This document shows positions 24,958 to 34,404 of a stretch of DNA of 64,000 nt, one piece after another; the first letter of the stretch is position 1; every line of letters starts with the position of its first letter. A program made the position numbers and the translations under genes. The notes beneath the pieces were generated by a model. It worked only from the letters and a program-made list of their open reading frames with translations, was not told the DNA's origin and did not search any database. The stretch lies in assembly GCF_037126465.1 (NCBI RefSeq), contig NC_088201.1:69834879-69898878 (forward strand). The letters are read 5' to 3'. Source of the stretch: Ornithodoros turicata (lineage: Eukaryota; Arthropoda; Arachnida; Ixodida; Argasidae).

Positions 24958-25122
24958 TGTATATATATATATATATAAGGAGGGAAAAAAGCCATTAAAG
25001 AAACAAACAAATGACACTAGACGTGTTTGAAATTGAAAATTACAGCTTAAGACGGCTTCTATGGCTGCACGCAGAAAAAGAGATACTCATGGAACGATGC
25101 GACAGCACCAGAGGACACGTGT
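24958..25122 (-). mobile_element. RZ-B retrozyme fragment, truncated at the ribozyme
   Basis: Directly after a (TA)n tract the sequence matches the 287-bp RZ-B repeat in minus orientation (GGGAAAAAAGCCATTAAAGA, then GGAACGATGCGACAGCACCA). It ends within the hammerhead stem III palindrome ACACGTGT at about 25113-25120. What remains is the stem I 3' arm and the following RZ-B body; the catalytic core is absent. Confidence 0.7.
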
Positions 25123-25139
25123 GTTTAGAATGAGTTTAT

Positions 25140-26020
25140 TTACATATGTACACTATTTACACCATTCTTGTCAGAGTGACATAAAGGAAACATTAAACAT
25201 TCCTGAAAGATTCTATACCAAAACAAAGGCTTCTTGCTTACTTATGCTATCATTCGATGCACAAAGTTTTTTAGAAAGACGTTGTCCCCTGACACCATCA
25301 TGCCTGGGTGCTGCCCCCATCTCGCGTAAAAACCTTGCAACCCATGGCATCTGAGTTCTGTTGACAACAAAGTCTGCATTTGCACACGAAGTTGTGCAAC
25401 CATCCCTAGCACTGGAACCGAATTCTTTCCTTTCTTTATGCAGTAAGACCGAGCTCTCCAAAGAATACTGAAGCCTACGGCCGTTACAATAAACCTTAGA
25501 CGTGTTCTTCGTGGACCTCCGTGAGATTTACATGTAAGCGGACATATTATGTTAGTCTCCTTTCTTACTGCTCCCCCAAACCTCTTGCTCGTAATACAGT
25601 CAAGAAACACATGAGTGTTTGTCTCGACATTGGTGCACCAGGCACACCGTGAAAGTGGGGTAATACCCCAAGCTGATATCCTGTCTCGTGTGGGCAGAAC
25701 ACCCCACGCATATCGCCACATCAAGTCTCTCAGTGCCACAGGCACACACTGTCTCTACAACCGTCGTAAACAGCTGGGGGGTCCAGAAATGCTTAGATAT
25801 TTCCATTGCACTAAGTTTAAAACAGACTCGAACAAAGGAGTCACAGGTTTCATGCAGGCAGATGGTAAAGCGAAGCGAACCACGACCCACCACAAGCAGC
25901 GATAGCCCCTGGGAAACAAGCACAGACAGTCACACAAGGCCCACTCCAGGAAAAAAAGCAAGAACAGTGAAGTCGCAAGATGTTTTACAAGGTGGAAACA
26001 CCACCGAGGAATTTCACTAA
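25140..26020 (-). pseudogene. LINE ORF2 C-terminal fragment (zf-RVT region)
   Basis: On the minus strand a frame (25242-25745) reads LRDLMWRYAWGVLPTRDRIS, then CAWCTNVETNTHVFLDC. This is the zinc-binding C-terminus (zf-RVT type, CxxC...HxxxxC) of L1/Tx1-like reverse transcriptases. A neighbouring frame (about 25750-25960) continues upstream with ISKHFWTPQLFTTVVETVCA, so at least one frameshift separates them. No endonuclease or catalytic RT motif is left in this piece. Confidence 0.7.
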
Positions 26021-26164
26021 TTCTTCGGTGTGCAAGTTTGGGACACCTGTGTCAAGGCAAAGTGTTTATTCTGCCTAGTATTCGTGTTTTTCCAAAGACT
26101 CAAAATGATGGACTCTTATAAGAACAAATAACTTTTCAGTAGACGCCATATCCTTTTTTTGTTG

Positions 26165-26566
26165 GCAAGTTATGGTGTTTACTTTCCTTTCCTTGAATGT
26201 TCACGGGTTTCGTAATCTTGACAAGCAAGTTGTGGTGATAAGCTTTGCGCGCGCGTTATCGGTTGATATCTTAAGCCTGCAAAAAACACATTTCTCTTGT
26301 AAAGCATAAGTAGTACAATTTGAAAAACATTTTAACGTCAGATCATTTTGTAGTTTTGGCAGCAGCCGATCTTGCGTGGTAGCATGTATCTTTTTAGGGC
26401 CAGACCGCATTCACGAATATTTTTGCACTTACGACGCCGCAGGCAGAGTAGTAGCTATGGACCTGAAAATAAACGGGTTTAAATTGTATATATTAAATGT
26501 TTATGCACCAGCTGACAAATGTAGATTGAACGATTTTTTTCCAGCCTCGATTCTTTCCTACTAGTC
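26165..26566 (+). pseudogene. LINE endonuclease N-terminal fragment
   Basis: Frames on the plus strand read FTFLSLNVHGFRNLDKQVVV (near 26180), then HEYFCTYDAAGRVVAMDLKI and LYILNVYAPADKCRLNDFF (26376-26550). The same positions in the larger LINE at 44.93 kb read MRIEIATLNVNGLRN, KFFCTYDADGRV and RIVNLYAPAKTNRTNAFF. This is therefore the start of an ORF2 apurinic endonuclease, cut short at about 26566. Confidence 0.7.
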
Positions 26567-26589
26567 CTCCAGCGCATCCAGCGCTAGTC

Positions 26590-26884
26590 CTAAGAGCTAC
26601 CCAGAGCTGACAAGCCGCAAACACGGCGAAACACGTGTCCTCTGGTGCTGTTGCATCGTTCCATGAGTATCTGTTTCTCTGCGTGCAGCCATAGAAGCCA
26701 TCTTAATCTGTAATTTTGAATTTCAGACACGTCTAGTGTCATCTATTTGTTTCTTTAATGGCTTTTTTCCCTCCTTATAATTCACTGGCTTGTACTGTGG
26801 CATTCAGGAGTGCTCAGTCACCCTCCCAAGTGTATATCGCTCGCTGAGCGACACCTGGTTTGCCAATCCCGAACGATGCGCAGC
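26590..26884 (+). mobile_element. RZ-B retrozyme copy, left part
   Basis: A 287-bp-family repeat begins with a hammerhead lacking its outer stem I 5' arm and runs to 26884, where the foldback element interrupts it inside the next ribozyme. The interrupted ribozyme keeps its 5' arm GAACGATGCGCAGC (26871-26884) here; its partner strand is 2.6 kb away at 29529 onward. Confidence 0.8.
26595..26661 (+). ncRNA. Hammerhead ribozyme, RZ-B, 5' truncated
   Basis: Inner stem I CCAGAG/CUCUGG, stem II GCCG-CAAACA-CGGC, GAAA and palindromic stem III ACACGUGU with cleavage triplet GUC are present. The core reads CUGACAA instead of CUGANGA (G8 to A), which should abolish cleavage. Confidence 0.75.
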
Positions 26885-26904
26885 CATAGGCGGGCATTTT
26901 GGTG

Positions 26905-27165
26905 AAACCTCACTCGCCCTCACCCTCACGGCCCCCACGGGCACATGCCCTCACTCGCCCTCGCCCTCACGGCCCTCACAGACACATGCCCTCAATCGCC
27001 CTCACCCTCACCGCCCTCACAAGCACAGGTCCTCACTCGCCCTCACCCTCACGGCCCTCACAGACACATGCCCTCAATCGCCCTCACCCTCACCGCCCTC
27101 ACGAGCACAGGCCCTCACTCGCCCTCACCCTCACGGCACTCACAAACGCAAGCCCTGAGGGTCTT
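26905..27165 (+). repeat. 41-bp minisatellite, six units
   Basis: Six copies of a 41-bp unit of CCTCACTCGCCCTCACCCTC type, alternating two variants (ACAGACACATGC and AAGCACAGGT endings), lie in the left tip of the foldback element. Ser/Pro/His-rich open frames here are by-products of the repeat. Confidence 0.85.
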
Positions 27166-27329
27166 ACCCTCATAATGTCTCCTGTGAGTGCACTCATGAG
27201 GTTGTGTCCCTCATGAGACCTCCTGTGAGTGCACTCATGAGGTCTGAGGGGCGCCAGGTCTCTGTGAGTGAAGTCACTGGTGAGGCCTGAGGTATGTGAG
27301 GTCAGTATGAGGGCATTCAGAAATGAGGT

Positions 27330-28083
27330 CAAATGACGCATGATGTGGTTCCAGCGACACAACCACTGGCTGTGTACACTTAGGGCTGGTGTGCACGTAT
27401 TTAGCAATTTCGTCTACGTCGCGCTGGGAACACAGCAAAGCGTCCTGAGCTGACTGATTACTTTGCGATATGGTTCCAGCGACCTAACTACAGGCAGGGT
27501 GCACTTTAAAGGGCTGGTGTGCACGTTTTTACAGATTTAGTCTATGTTGCGCTGGGAACACAGCAAAGCGTCCTGAGCTGACTGATTACTTGGCGATATG
27601 GTTCCAGCGACCCAACTACAGGCAGAGTGCATTTTAAAGGGCTGGTGTGCACGTTTTTACCAATTTCATCTATGTTGCGCTGGGAACACAGCAAAGCGTC
27701 CTGAGCTGACTGATTACTTGGTGATATGGTTCCAGTGACCGAACTACCGGCAGGGTGCACTTTAAAGGGCTGGTGTGCCCGTTATTAGCAATTTCGTCTA
27801 CGTCGCGCTGGGAACACAGCAAATCGTCCTGAGCTGACTGATTAGTTGGCGATATGGTTCCATCGACCCATATACAGGCAGGGTGCACTTTAAAGGGCTG
27901 GTGTGCCCGTTTTGAGCAATTTCGTCTACGTCGCGCTGGGAACACAGCAAAGCCTCCTGAGCTGACTGATTACTTCGTGATATGGTTCCAGCGACCCAAC
28001 TACCGAGAGCGTGCGCTTTAAAGGGCAGGTGCGCCGGTTTTTAGCAATTTCGTCTATGTCGCGCTGGGAACACAACAAAGCCC
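27330..28083 (+). repeat. 128-bp tandem repeats, left arm of the foldback element
   Basis: TGACTGATTA recurs at 27451, 27579, 27707, 27835 and 27963, an exact 128-bp period. Each unit also contains GCGCTGGGAACACAGCAAAG, GGTTCCAGCGACCC and GGGTGCACTTTAAAGGGCTG. I looked for a hammerhead core (CUGANGA) in these units and did not find one. Confidence 0.9.
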
Positions 28084-28091
28084 AGTACACT

Positions 28092-29240
28092 TGGCTGTGT
28101 TCCCTGCGCGACGTAGACGAAATTGCTAAAAACGTGTACATCAGCCCTTTAAAGTGCACCCTGCAGGTAGTTGGATCGCTGGAACCATGCCACCAAGTAA
28201 TCAGTCAGCCAAGACGCTTTGCTCTTTCCCAGCGCGACATACACGAAACTGCTAAAAAGGGCACACCAGCCCTTTAAAGTGCACACTGCGTGTAGGTGGG
28301 TCGATGGAACCATATCACCAAGTAATCAATCAGCTCAGGAGGCTTTGCTGTGTTCCTAGCGCGACATAGACGACTGTGTTCCTAGCGCGACATAGACGAA
28401 ATTGGTAAAAATGTGCACACCAGCCCTTTAAAGTGCACCCTGCCTGTAGTCGAGTCGCTGGAACCATATCACCAAGTAATTAGTCAGCTCAGGACGCGTG
28501 GCTGTGTTCCTAGAGCGACGTAGACGAAATTGCTAAAAACGGGCACACCAGCCCTTTAAAGTGCACCCTGCCGGTAGGTGGGTTGCTGGAACCATATCAT
28601 GAAGTAATCAGTCAGCTCAGGAGGCTTTGTTGTGTTCCAAGCGCGACGTAGACGAAATTGCTAAAAACGTGCACTCGGGCCCTTTAAAGTGCACCATGCC
28701 TGTAGTTGGGTCGCTGGAACCATATCACCAAGTAATCAGTCAACTCAGAACAGGTGGGTGTGTTCCCAGCGCGACGTAGACGAAATTGCTAAAAACGGGC
28801 ACACCAGCCCTTTAAAGTGCACCCTGCCGGTAGTTGGGTGGCTGGAACCATGTCACCAAGTAATCAGTCAGCCAAGACGCTTTGCTCTGTTCTCAGCGCG
28901 ACATATATGAAACTGCTAAAAACGGGCACACCAGCCCTTTAAAGTGCACACTGCGTGTAGGTGGGTCGATGGAACCATATCAACAACTAATCCCTCAGCT
29001 CAGGACGCTTTGCTGTGTTGCCAGCGCGACGTAGACGAAATTGCTAAAAACGGGCACATCAGCCCTTTAAAGTGCACATTGCGTGTAGTTAGGTCGCTGG
29101 AACCATATCACTAATTAATCCGTCAGTTCAGGGCGCTTGGCTGTGTTCAAAGCGCGACGTAGACGAAATTGCTAAAAACGGGAACACCAGCCCTTTAAAG
29201 TGCACTCTGTCGGTAGCTGGATCGCTGGAACCATATCACT
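28092..29240 (-). repeat. 128-bp tandem repeats, right arm of the foldback element
   Basis: The same unit runs in reverse orientation, about nine copies (AAGTAATCAGTCAGC recurring at close to 128 bp). A local duplication of about 26 bp lies near 28345-28398. The copies differ from the left arm by scattered substitutions, so the two arms have evolved partly independently. Confidence 0.88.
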
Positions 29241-29528
29241 AGTGCCTTCATAATTTGCCCACGTCTCTAAGCGTCATTTAACCTCATTTCTGAATGCACT
29301 CATACTGACCTCACACCCCTCAGGCCTCATGAGTGCACTCACAGGTCTCATGAGGGGCAAAACCTCATCAGTGCACTCACAGGAGACCTCATGAGGGTAA
29401 GAACCTCATGAGTGCACTCACGGATGGCCTGATCGCGGGCTTGCCCTCACTCACCCTCACCTCAAAGGCGTGAGGTGAGGGTGAGGGGCACTCATGAGGG
29501 CCCTCATGAGTGAGTTCGCCCGGCTATG

Positions 29529-29600
29529 TGCGCAGCTACCCAGAGCTGACGAGCCGCAAACACGGTGAAACACGTGTCCTCTGGTGCTGTTGCATCGTTC
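29529..29600 (+). ncRNA. Hammerhead ribozyme, RZ-B, split from its 5' arm
   Basis: Core CUGACGA, stem II GCCG/CGGU, GAAA, ACACGUGU and cleavage triplet GUC are intact. The outer stem I 5' arm (GAACGATGCG) was separated by the foldback insertion; only TGCGCAGC was regenerated by the target duplication. Confidence 0.8.
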
Positions 29601-29809
29601 CATGAGTATCTGTTTCTCTGCGTGCAGCCACAGAAGCCATCTTAATCTGTAATTTTGAATTTCAAACACGTCTAGTGTCATTTATTCGTTTCTTTAATGA
29701 CTTTTTCCCTTCTTATAATTCACTGGCTTGCACCTGTGGCATTGACGAGTGCTCGGTCACCCTCCCAGGTGTATATCCCTCGCTGAGCGATCCCTGGTTT
29801 GCCAATCCC

Positions 29810-29887
29810 GAACGATGCGCAGCTACCCTGAGCTGACGAGCCGCAAATACGCTGAAACACGTGTCCTCTGGTGCTGTCGCATCGTTC
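29810..29887 (+). ncRNA. Hammerhead ribozyme, RZ-B
   Basis: Stem I GAACGAUGCG pairs with CGCAUCGUUC; the core CUGACGA is intact. Stem II (GCCG/CGCU) has mismatches, so activity is doubtful. Confidence 0.8.
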
Positions 29888-30096
29888 CATGGGTATCTGT
29901 TTCTCTGCGTGCAGCCATAGAAGTCATCTTAATCTGTAATTTTGAATTTCAAACACGTCTAGTGTCATTTATTCGTTTCTTTAATGACTTTTTCCCTTCT
30001 TATAATTCACTGGCTTGCACCTGTGGCATTGACGAGTGCTCGGTCACCCTCCCAGGTGTATATCCCTCGCTGAGCGATCCCTGGTTTGCCAATCCC

Positions 30097-30174
30097 GAAC
30101 GATGCGCAGCTACCCAGAGCTGACGAGCCGGAAACACGGCGAAACATGTGTCCTCTGGTGCTGTCGCATCGTTC
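30097..30174 (+). ncRNA. Hammerhead ribozyme, RZ-B
   Basis: Intact core CUGACGA and GAAA, stem II GCCG/CGGC with loop GAAACA, stem III ACAUGUGU (one G-U), cleavage triplet GUC. Confidence 0.88.
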
Positions 30175-30382
30175 CATGGGTATCTGTTTCTCTGCGTGCA
30201 GCCATAGAAGCCATCTTAATCTGTAATTTTGAATTTCAAACACGTCTAGTGTGATTTATTTATTTCTTTAATGGCTTTTTCTCTCCTTATAATTCACTGG
30301 CTTGCACTGTGGCATTGAGGAGTGCTCAGTCACCCTCCCAGGTGTATATCGCTCGCTGAGCGATCCCTGGTTTGCCAATCCC

Positions 30383-30460
30383 GAACGATGCGCAGCTACC
30401 CAGAGCTGACGAGCCGGAAACACGGCGAAACATGTGTCCTCTGGTGCTGTCGCATCGTTC
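30383..30460 (+). ncRNA. Hammerhead ribozyme, RZ-B
   Basis: Same design as the 30097 copy; inner stem I CCAGAG/CUCUGG is fully paired. Confidence 0.88.
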
Positions 30461-30669
30461 CATGAGTATCTGTTTCTCTGCGTGCAGCCATAGAAGCCAT
30501 CTTAATCTGTAATTTTGAATTTCAGACACGTCTAGTGTCATTTATTTGTTTCTTTAATGACTTTTTCCCTTCTTATAATTCATTGACTTGCACCTGTGGC
30601 ATTGACGAGTGCTCGGTCACCCTCCCAGGTGTATATCGCTCACTGAGCGATCCCTGGTTTGCCAATCCT

Positions 30670-30747
30670 GAACGATGCGCAGCTACCCTGAGCTGACGAG
30701 TCGCAAATACGGCGAAAGATGTGTCCTCTGGTGCTGTCGCATCGTTC
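30670..30747 (+). ncRNA. Hammerhead ribozyme, RZ-B
   Basis: Core intact; stem II GUCG/CGGC pairs with one wobble; stem III AGAUGUGU is weakened. Confidence 0.8.
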
Positions 30748-30955
30748 CATGGGTATCTGTTTCTCTGCGTGCAGCCATAGAAGCCATCTTAATCTGTAAT
30801 TTTGAATTTCAAACACGTCTAGTGTGATTTATTTATTTCTTTAATGGCTTTTTCTCTCCTTATAATTCACTGGCTTGCACTGTGGCATTGAGGAGTGCTC
30901 AGTCACCCTCCCAGGTGTATATCGCTCGCTGAGCGATCCCTGGTTTGCCAATCCC

Positions 30956-31033
30956 GAACGATGCGCAGCTACCCAGAGCTGACGAGCCGGAAACACGGCG
31001 AAACATGTGTCCTCTGGTGCTGTCGCATCGTTC
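30956..31033 (+). ncRNA. Hammerhead ribozyme, RZ-B
   Basis: Identical in core and stem II to the 30383 copy. Confidence 0.88.
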
Positions 31034-31242
31034 CATGAGTATCTGTTTCTCTGCGTGCAGCCATAGAAGCCATCTTAATCTGTAATTTTGAATTTCAGAC
31101 ACGTCTAGTGTCATTTATTTGTTTCTTTAATGACTTTTTCTCTTCTTATAATTCACTGACTTGCACCTGTGGCATTGACGAGTGCTCGGTCACCCTCCCA
31201 GGTGTATATCGCTCGCTGAGCGATCCCTGGTTTGCCAATCCC

Positions 31243-31320
31243 GAACGATGCGCAGCAACCCTGAGCTGACGAGTCGCAAACACGACGAAACATGTGTCCT
31301 CTGGTGCTGTCGCATCGTTC
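31243..31320 (+). ncRNA. Hammerhead ribozyme, RZ-B, compensated stem II
   Basis: Stem II is GUCG/CGAC: both strands changed relative to GCCG/CGGC, keeping all four pairs. Core and cleavage triplet are intact. Confidence 0.88.
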
Positions 31321-31528
31321 CATGGGTATCTGTTTCTCTGCGTGCAGCCATAGAAGCCATCTTAATCTGTAATTTTGAATTTCAAACACGTCTAGTGTGA
31401 TTTATTTATTTATTTAATGGCTTTTTCTCTCCTTATAATTCACTGGCTTGCACTGTGGCATTGAGGAGTACTCAGTCACCCTCCCAGGTGTATATCGCTC
31501 GCTGAGCGACCACTGGTTTGCCAATCCT

Positions 31529-31568
31529 GAACGATGCGCAGCTACGATGCGGTGCTGTCGCATCGTTC
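31529..31568 (+). pseudogene. RZ-B relic with the catalytic core deleted
   Basis: The outer stem I arms GAACGATGCGCAGC and TGCTGTCGCATCGTTC remain but everything between them, from CUGACGA through the cleavage site, is replaced by a few bases. It marks the right end of the array. Confidence 0.75.
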
Positions 31569-31659
31569 CATAGGTATATCCTTTCCGTTTCCTGTGAAAA
31601 TGTCCGGATAGCGGGGGAACCTGATAAGTGAAACACGAAAATCCAGAGTGATCCTAAAA

Positions 31660-31945
31660 GGACATCTTTATTGACCATTACACAGAAAACTATCCATTGT
31701 CATCTGTTTCATTCTAGTATACGCATGCAGTTTGCAAACCTTTGCGAATGACATTGACTTGCGAAATATTGTTCTTTTGCTCGAAAAATAATAGCGCTGT
31801 TGTCTGTGCCGCCCGCGCATTTTCTACCGTCACAGCTGGTGCCATCCACGCGACGACACTGACGATGTCGTCATCTATAATGGCAGCGCAGGGGTCTTCG
31901 TTGCGGACCTTCTCAGTCTGAAATGACCAGGCTGCTCAGTGGATT
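31660..31945 (-). pseudogene. C-terminal fragment of an unidentified, possibly transposase-like, gene
   Basis: A 69-codon open stretch on the minus strand (31920 to TAG 31714-31716) reads NEDPCAAIIDDDIVSVVAWM, then ARAAQTTALLFFEQKNN and VIRKGLQTACVY. AATAAA follows on the same strand at 31668-31673. TTTCAG precedes the open part and could be a 3' splice site. The acidic stretch followed by a short helical tail recalls the C-termini of pogo/Tigger-like transposases, but no DDE motif is present to prove it. Confidence 0.4.
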
Positions 31946-32266
31946 ACTTTTGTGTAACGTGCAAAGTTGGAAAGGGAGAAAATTCTTGCTAGCAACACGG
32001 TCTTTGTGTCAGTAAAAAGAAGGCAACGACCAGGGTTCTCGACCTCGATTGACTAGGTGTGGGCCAATTGTCATTTCTGGACAATGACGGGATAACTGAA
32101 GCCGATTGTCGGGTATTAGTCACTTCTGTTCCCTGGAATTCTCGTCCGAGGTCGGAAGCTTGGGACGGCACAACAGTGCGTCTCGGCGAGACGTCAATGT
32201 CAACAGGTGGCGTCGTCACCGTGAAACATTGACGTCGCGCCGAGACGCACTGTTGTGCCGACCCAA

Positions 32267-32345
32267 GATCGTGTCACTTCCCTACGCCAGGCTGACGAGC
32301 TCCAGGTAGAGCGAAACAGCTGTCCTTGGCTGGGAGTGCACGATC
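32267..32345 (+). ncRNA. Hammerhead ribozyme, RZ-A, stem II variant
   Basis: Core CUGACGA; stem II GCUC/GAGC replaces GUCC/GGAC of other RZ-A copies with pairing kept. Stem III is ACAGCUGU; the cleavage triplet is GUC instead of GUA. Stem I GAUCGUG/CACGAUC and GCCAGG/CUUGGC are paired. Confidence 0.9.
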
Positions 32346-32500
32346 AAACTGTAAACATATGCTCAACGGGCAGCTACAGAGCTTCGGCTATTTTTTTACT
32401 TTTTATATGTACTTGCTGGCTTGCACTGCGGCCTCCACAGGTGGCGTCGTCACCGTGGGACATTGACGTCTCGCCGAGACGCACTGTTGTGCCGACCCAA

Positions 32501-32579
32501 GATCGTGTCACTTCCGTACGCCAGGCTGACGAGCTCCAAGTAGAGCGAAACAGCTGTCCTTGGCTGGGAGTGCACGATC
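32501..32579 (+). ncRNA. Hammerhead ribozyme, RZ-A, stem II variant
   Basis: Same stem II type as the copy at 32267; loop CAAGUA; core intact. Confidence 0.9.
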
Positions 32580-32631
32580 AAACTGTAAACATATGCTCGA
32601 CGTGCAGCTACAGAGCTTCGGCTATTTTTTT

Positions 32632-32635
<4 letters not shown>

Positions 32636-32663
<28 letters not shown>

Positions 32664-32665
32664 CC
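32636..32665. repeat. (TA)n tract at the right edge of RZ-A
   Basis: About 14 TA units separate the retrozyme from sequence starting CCGGGTGTCCCAGAAAA. See the finding on TA-bounded junctions. Confidence 0.95.
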
Positions 32666-33157
32666 GGGTGTCCCAGAAAATGTGTCATTGAATTATAATA
32701 CAAAAACTACGCCACCTAGAATCACGCGGTCAACAGCATTTGTTGTTATTAGGATTTTGCCACCTCCTAATGTGAATGTCATGTACTCCAAGTTTATTTA
32801 TGTAAATATTTGCGAACTCAACTCGGAAATTTGCCAAGTAAAGGTCACTTTTTTAACCCACCAATATGAAGAGCGTGTCTAATTCAGTCAAATTAATGAT
32901 AATTGACAGGGATATTCAGGAGCTATCCCATCGGTCAAAGTCATCGTCAAAGCCATCGGTCAAAGTCGGTTAAGTCAATTACGAGCACCACTTGTAAGCA
33001 TGGTTGCAAAAATTGTTTCGTTGCATACGCGTCTCAGCAACGGTCTGCAACAGCAGGAAAGCAGTGTCTGTGTGTGTCACTGTGTGTAGATCATGAGTAG
33101 AAACGCAAAGAGTTGCCTAACGTTCAGTCGTTCAGGGGGAGGCTACTGAAATAATTT
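32666..33157. other. Unassigned sequence starting CCGGGTGTCCC
   Basis: No coding domain is recognised. The opening block CCGGGTGTCCCAGAAAA resembles the start of dispersed arthropod repeats, but I cannot define an end. A tandem TCATCGGTCAAAG-type duplication lies at about 32928-32965. Confidence 0.35.
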
Positions 33158-33203
33158 GTGTTTTGCTGTGATCTCGCACAAAAAATTGATAAATGTTGTG
33201 ACT

Positions 33204-33887
33204 CTATTTCCCCCCTTGGAGCTGGAGTAAACGGAATTCCTCTGTTGTGGAATGTTCACCTGAAAGTGTCTCAATCTCCAAAGTGGATATCATTCCGATA
33301 TGGCCTGTTATACTTTCCATTGAAATCTGTTGCGTTTGCACTATAGGAAGGCCTCCTGTTTGCAAAATTCCGATCCTGTACAGTTTGCAATTCATCAAAG
33401 AGGTCACATTTCACAGTCTTTCCAAACAAATGTACCTTTCACTAGTCTTAGCGGCGTCAAAATTTTCACCAGTAACGGTTTCATGCTCACACAGCTGTAG
33501 GCTGTTTATAAATGGATCCCTTTATTGCACTCTCTTGGTAGGTCATATACGGGAGCACTTTGTTGCTGCAGAAATTTTCTTCTCGTCGAGCTCTTTTCGA
33601 CCATCTGCTATCACATGAAGATTTTGCAAGTGGTGTTCCTTGTACCATAGAGAGACGTAATGCTGCTTCCAAGAACTATAGAACCAATTCCTTCATGAGT
33701 CATCCTGACGAAACGCCAATACATTCAACACAAAAAGTATTGTCTTGAAAGTTTTGTTCTGTGGCTTCTTGCAGCCAGCCGTGTGGACAGTGAAGAAGCA
33801 GATATTGCACGCTGAAAACATCACCTCATCACGGATGCATCGCGCACTGTGAGTTGACAGTTCCTTCTTGTGTGCTTCGACAATCAC
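33204..33887 (-). pseudogene. Interrupted unidentified protein-coding remnant
   Basis: On the minus strand consecutive open pieces read CNICFFTVHTAGCKKPQNKT, then LNVLAFRQDDS (33693-33887), then LEAALRLSMVQGTPLAKSSC and VLPYMTYQESAIKGSIYK (33487-33672). They look like one protein broken by a stop and a frameshift near 33690. I recognise no family. The plus strand has its own open frames here, so the strand call is tentative. Confidence 0.35.
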
Positions 33888-34113
33888 TATTCTTGGGACT
33901 CAACATACAACAGGACACTATCTTGCGGTCTCCAGAGACGAGTACAACCTGCGCTATGGGAAACCGGTACACATCTTTGTGGAAACTGGCCCTGAGGTGA
34001 TGCCAATTTTTCTTTTTCGCATACCACCATCAAGCTTTCCACCAGACCTCAGGCTATACCATCTTGAATCTCAGAGACAAGTATATATTGTTGTGTGCGA
34101 CCCTCAGAGTTAA
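33868..34113 (+). other. Possible upstream exon or unrelated open frame
   Basis: An 81-codon frame reads LAVSRDEYNLRYGKPVHIFV, then ETGPEVMPIFLFRIPPSSF and YHLESQRQVYIVVCDPQ. The residue mix looks protein-like rather than random. ACATACAACAG|GACACTATC near 33913 could be a 3' splice site. No family is recognised, and I could not prove a junction to the exon at 34405. Confidence 0.3.
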
Positions 34114-34404
34114 TGGACAGTCATCCATATTCAGCTTATGAAGTAATAAACTCTGTTGTTGTCTCCCTCAGAATATCGCTGCTCAGCCATGATTATGGAG
34201 GTATATATAGTCTGTTTAACCATAGTTTTGCAAAATATATACGCTACTTCCGGTTTTGCTTAATAACTTCGTTTTCTGACACAGAAAGTTCCATATGAGA
34301 GGTACATATCTTTCCGTGTGCATGCTACAGTTTTTGCTATATGTGTGTGGTTTTCAGAGCTTGCTCAATGCTGCTTCTTTTTCTCTTTCTTTCTTGTTTA
34401 CTAG

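Larger units (their letters stand above)
26885..29528. mobile_element. Foldback (long inverted-repeat) transposon, hAT-like target duplication
   Basis: The 2,644-bp element starts CATAGGCGGGC and ends GCCCGGCTATG (imperfect terminal inverted repeats). It is flanked by identical 8-bp copies of TGCGCAGC (26877-26884 and 29529-29536). Each arm is built of tandem repeats: 41-bp CCCTCAC-rich units at the left tip, ATGAG/TGCACTCA-rich sequence, then 128-bp units. The whole arrangement is mirrored on the right, with the centre near 28084-28092. Arms are about 1.2 and 1.4 kb. There is no coding capacity, so it must be moved in trans. The 8-bp duplication fits a hAT-type transposase; the foldback build resembles FB/Galileo elements. 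The exact superfamily is an inference. Confidence 0.8.
29529..31575 (+). mobile_element. RZ-B retrozyme tandem array
   Basis: About seven head-to-tail repeats; ribozyme starts at 29810, 30097, 30383, 30670, 30956 and 31243, and a core-deleted relic at 31529. Spacing alternates 287 and 286 bp, and two subtypes alternate, so the real unit is a dimer of 573 bp. Each monomer carries one type-I hammerhead, so a transcript could be cut into monomers of 286-287 nt. This matches metazoan retrozymes (short non-coding repeats that yield small circular RNAs and depend on other elements to move). No protein is encoded; short frames in the repeats are shadows. Confidence 0.85.
32165..32635 (+). mobile_element. 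RZ-A retrozyme pair
   Basis: A short minus-orientation stub (about 32165-32205) is followed by two plus-orientation RZ-A monomers, 234 bp apart, ending at a (TA)n tract. They differ from the 50-kb array in stem II but share the GCTTGCACTGCGGCCTCCAC and GCTACAGAGCTTCGGCTATT blocks. Confidence 0.85.

Noticed and set aside
26790..27216. Ser/Pro/His-rich open frames of about 75-120 codons
   Set aside because: They are translations of a 41-bp minisatellite in the foldback element, open in three frames at once.
27330..29240. Hammerhead in the 128-bp units of the foldback element
   Set aside because: GAGCTGACTGATTAC resembles CUGANGA at first sight, but there is no GAAA at the right distance and no stem II.
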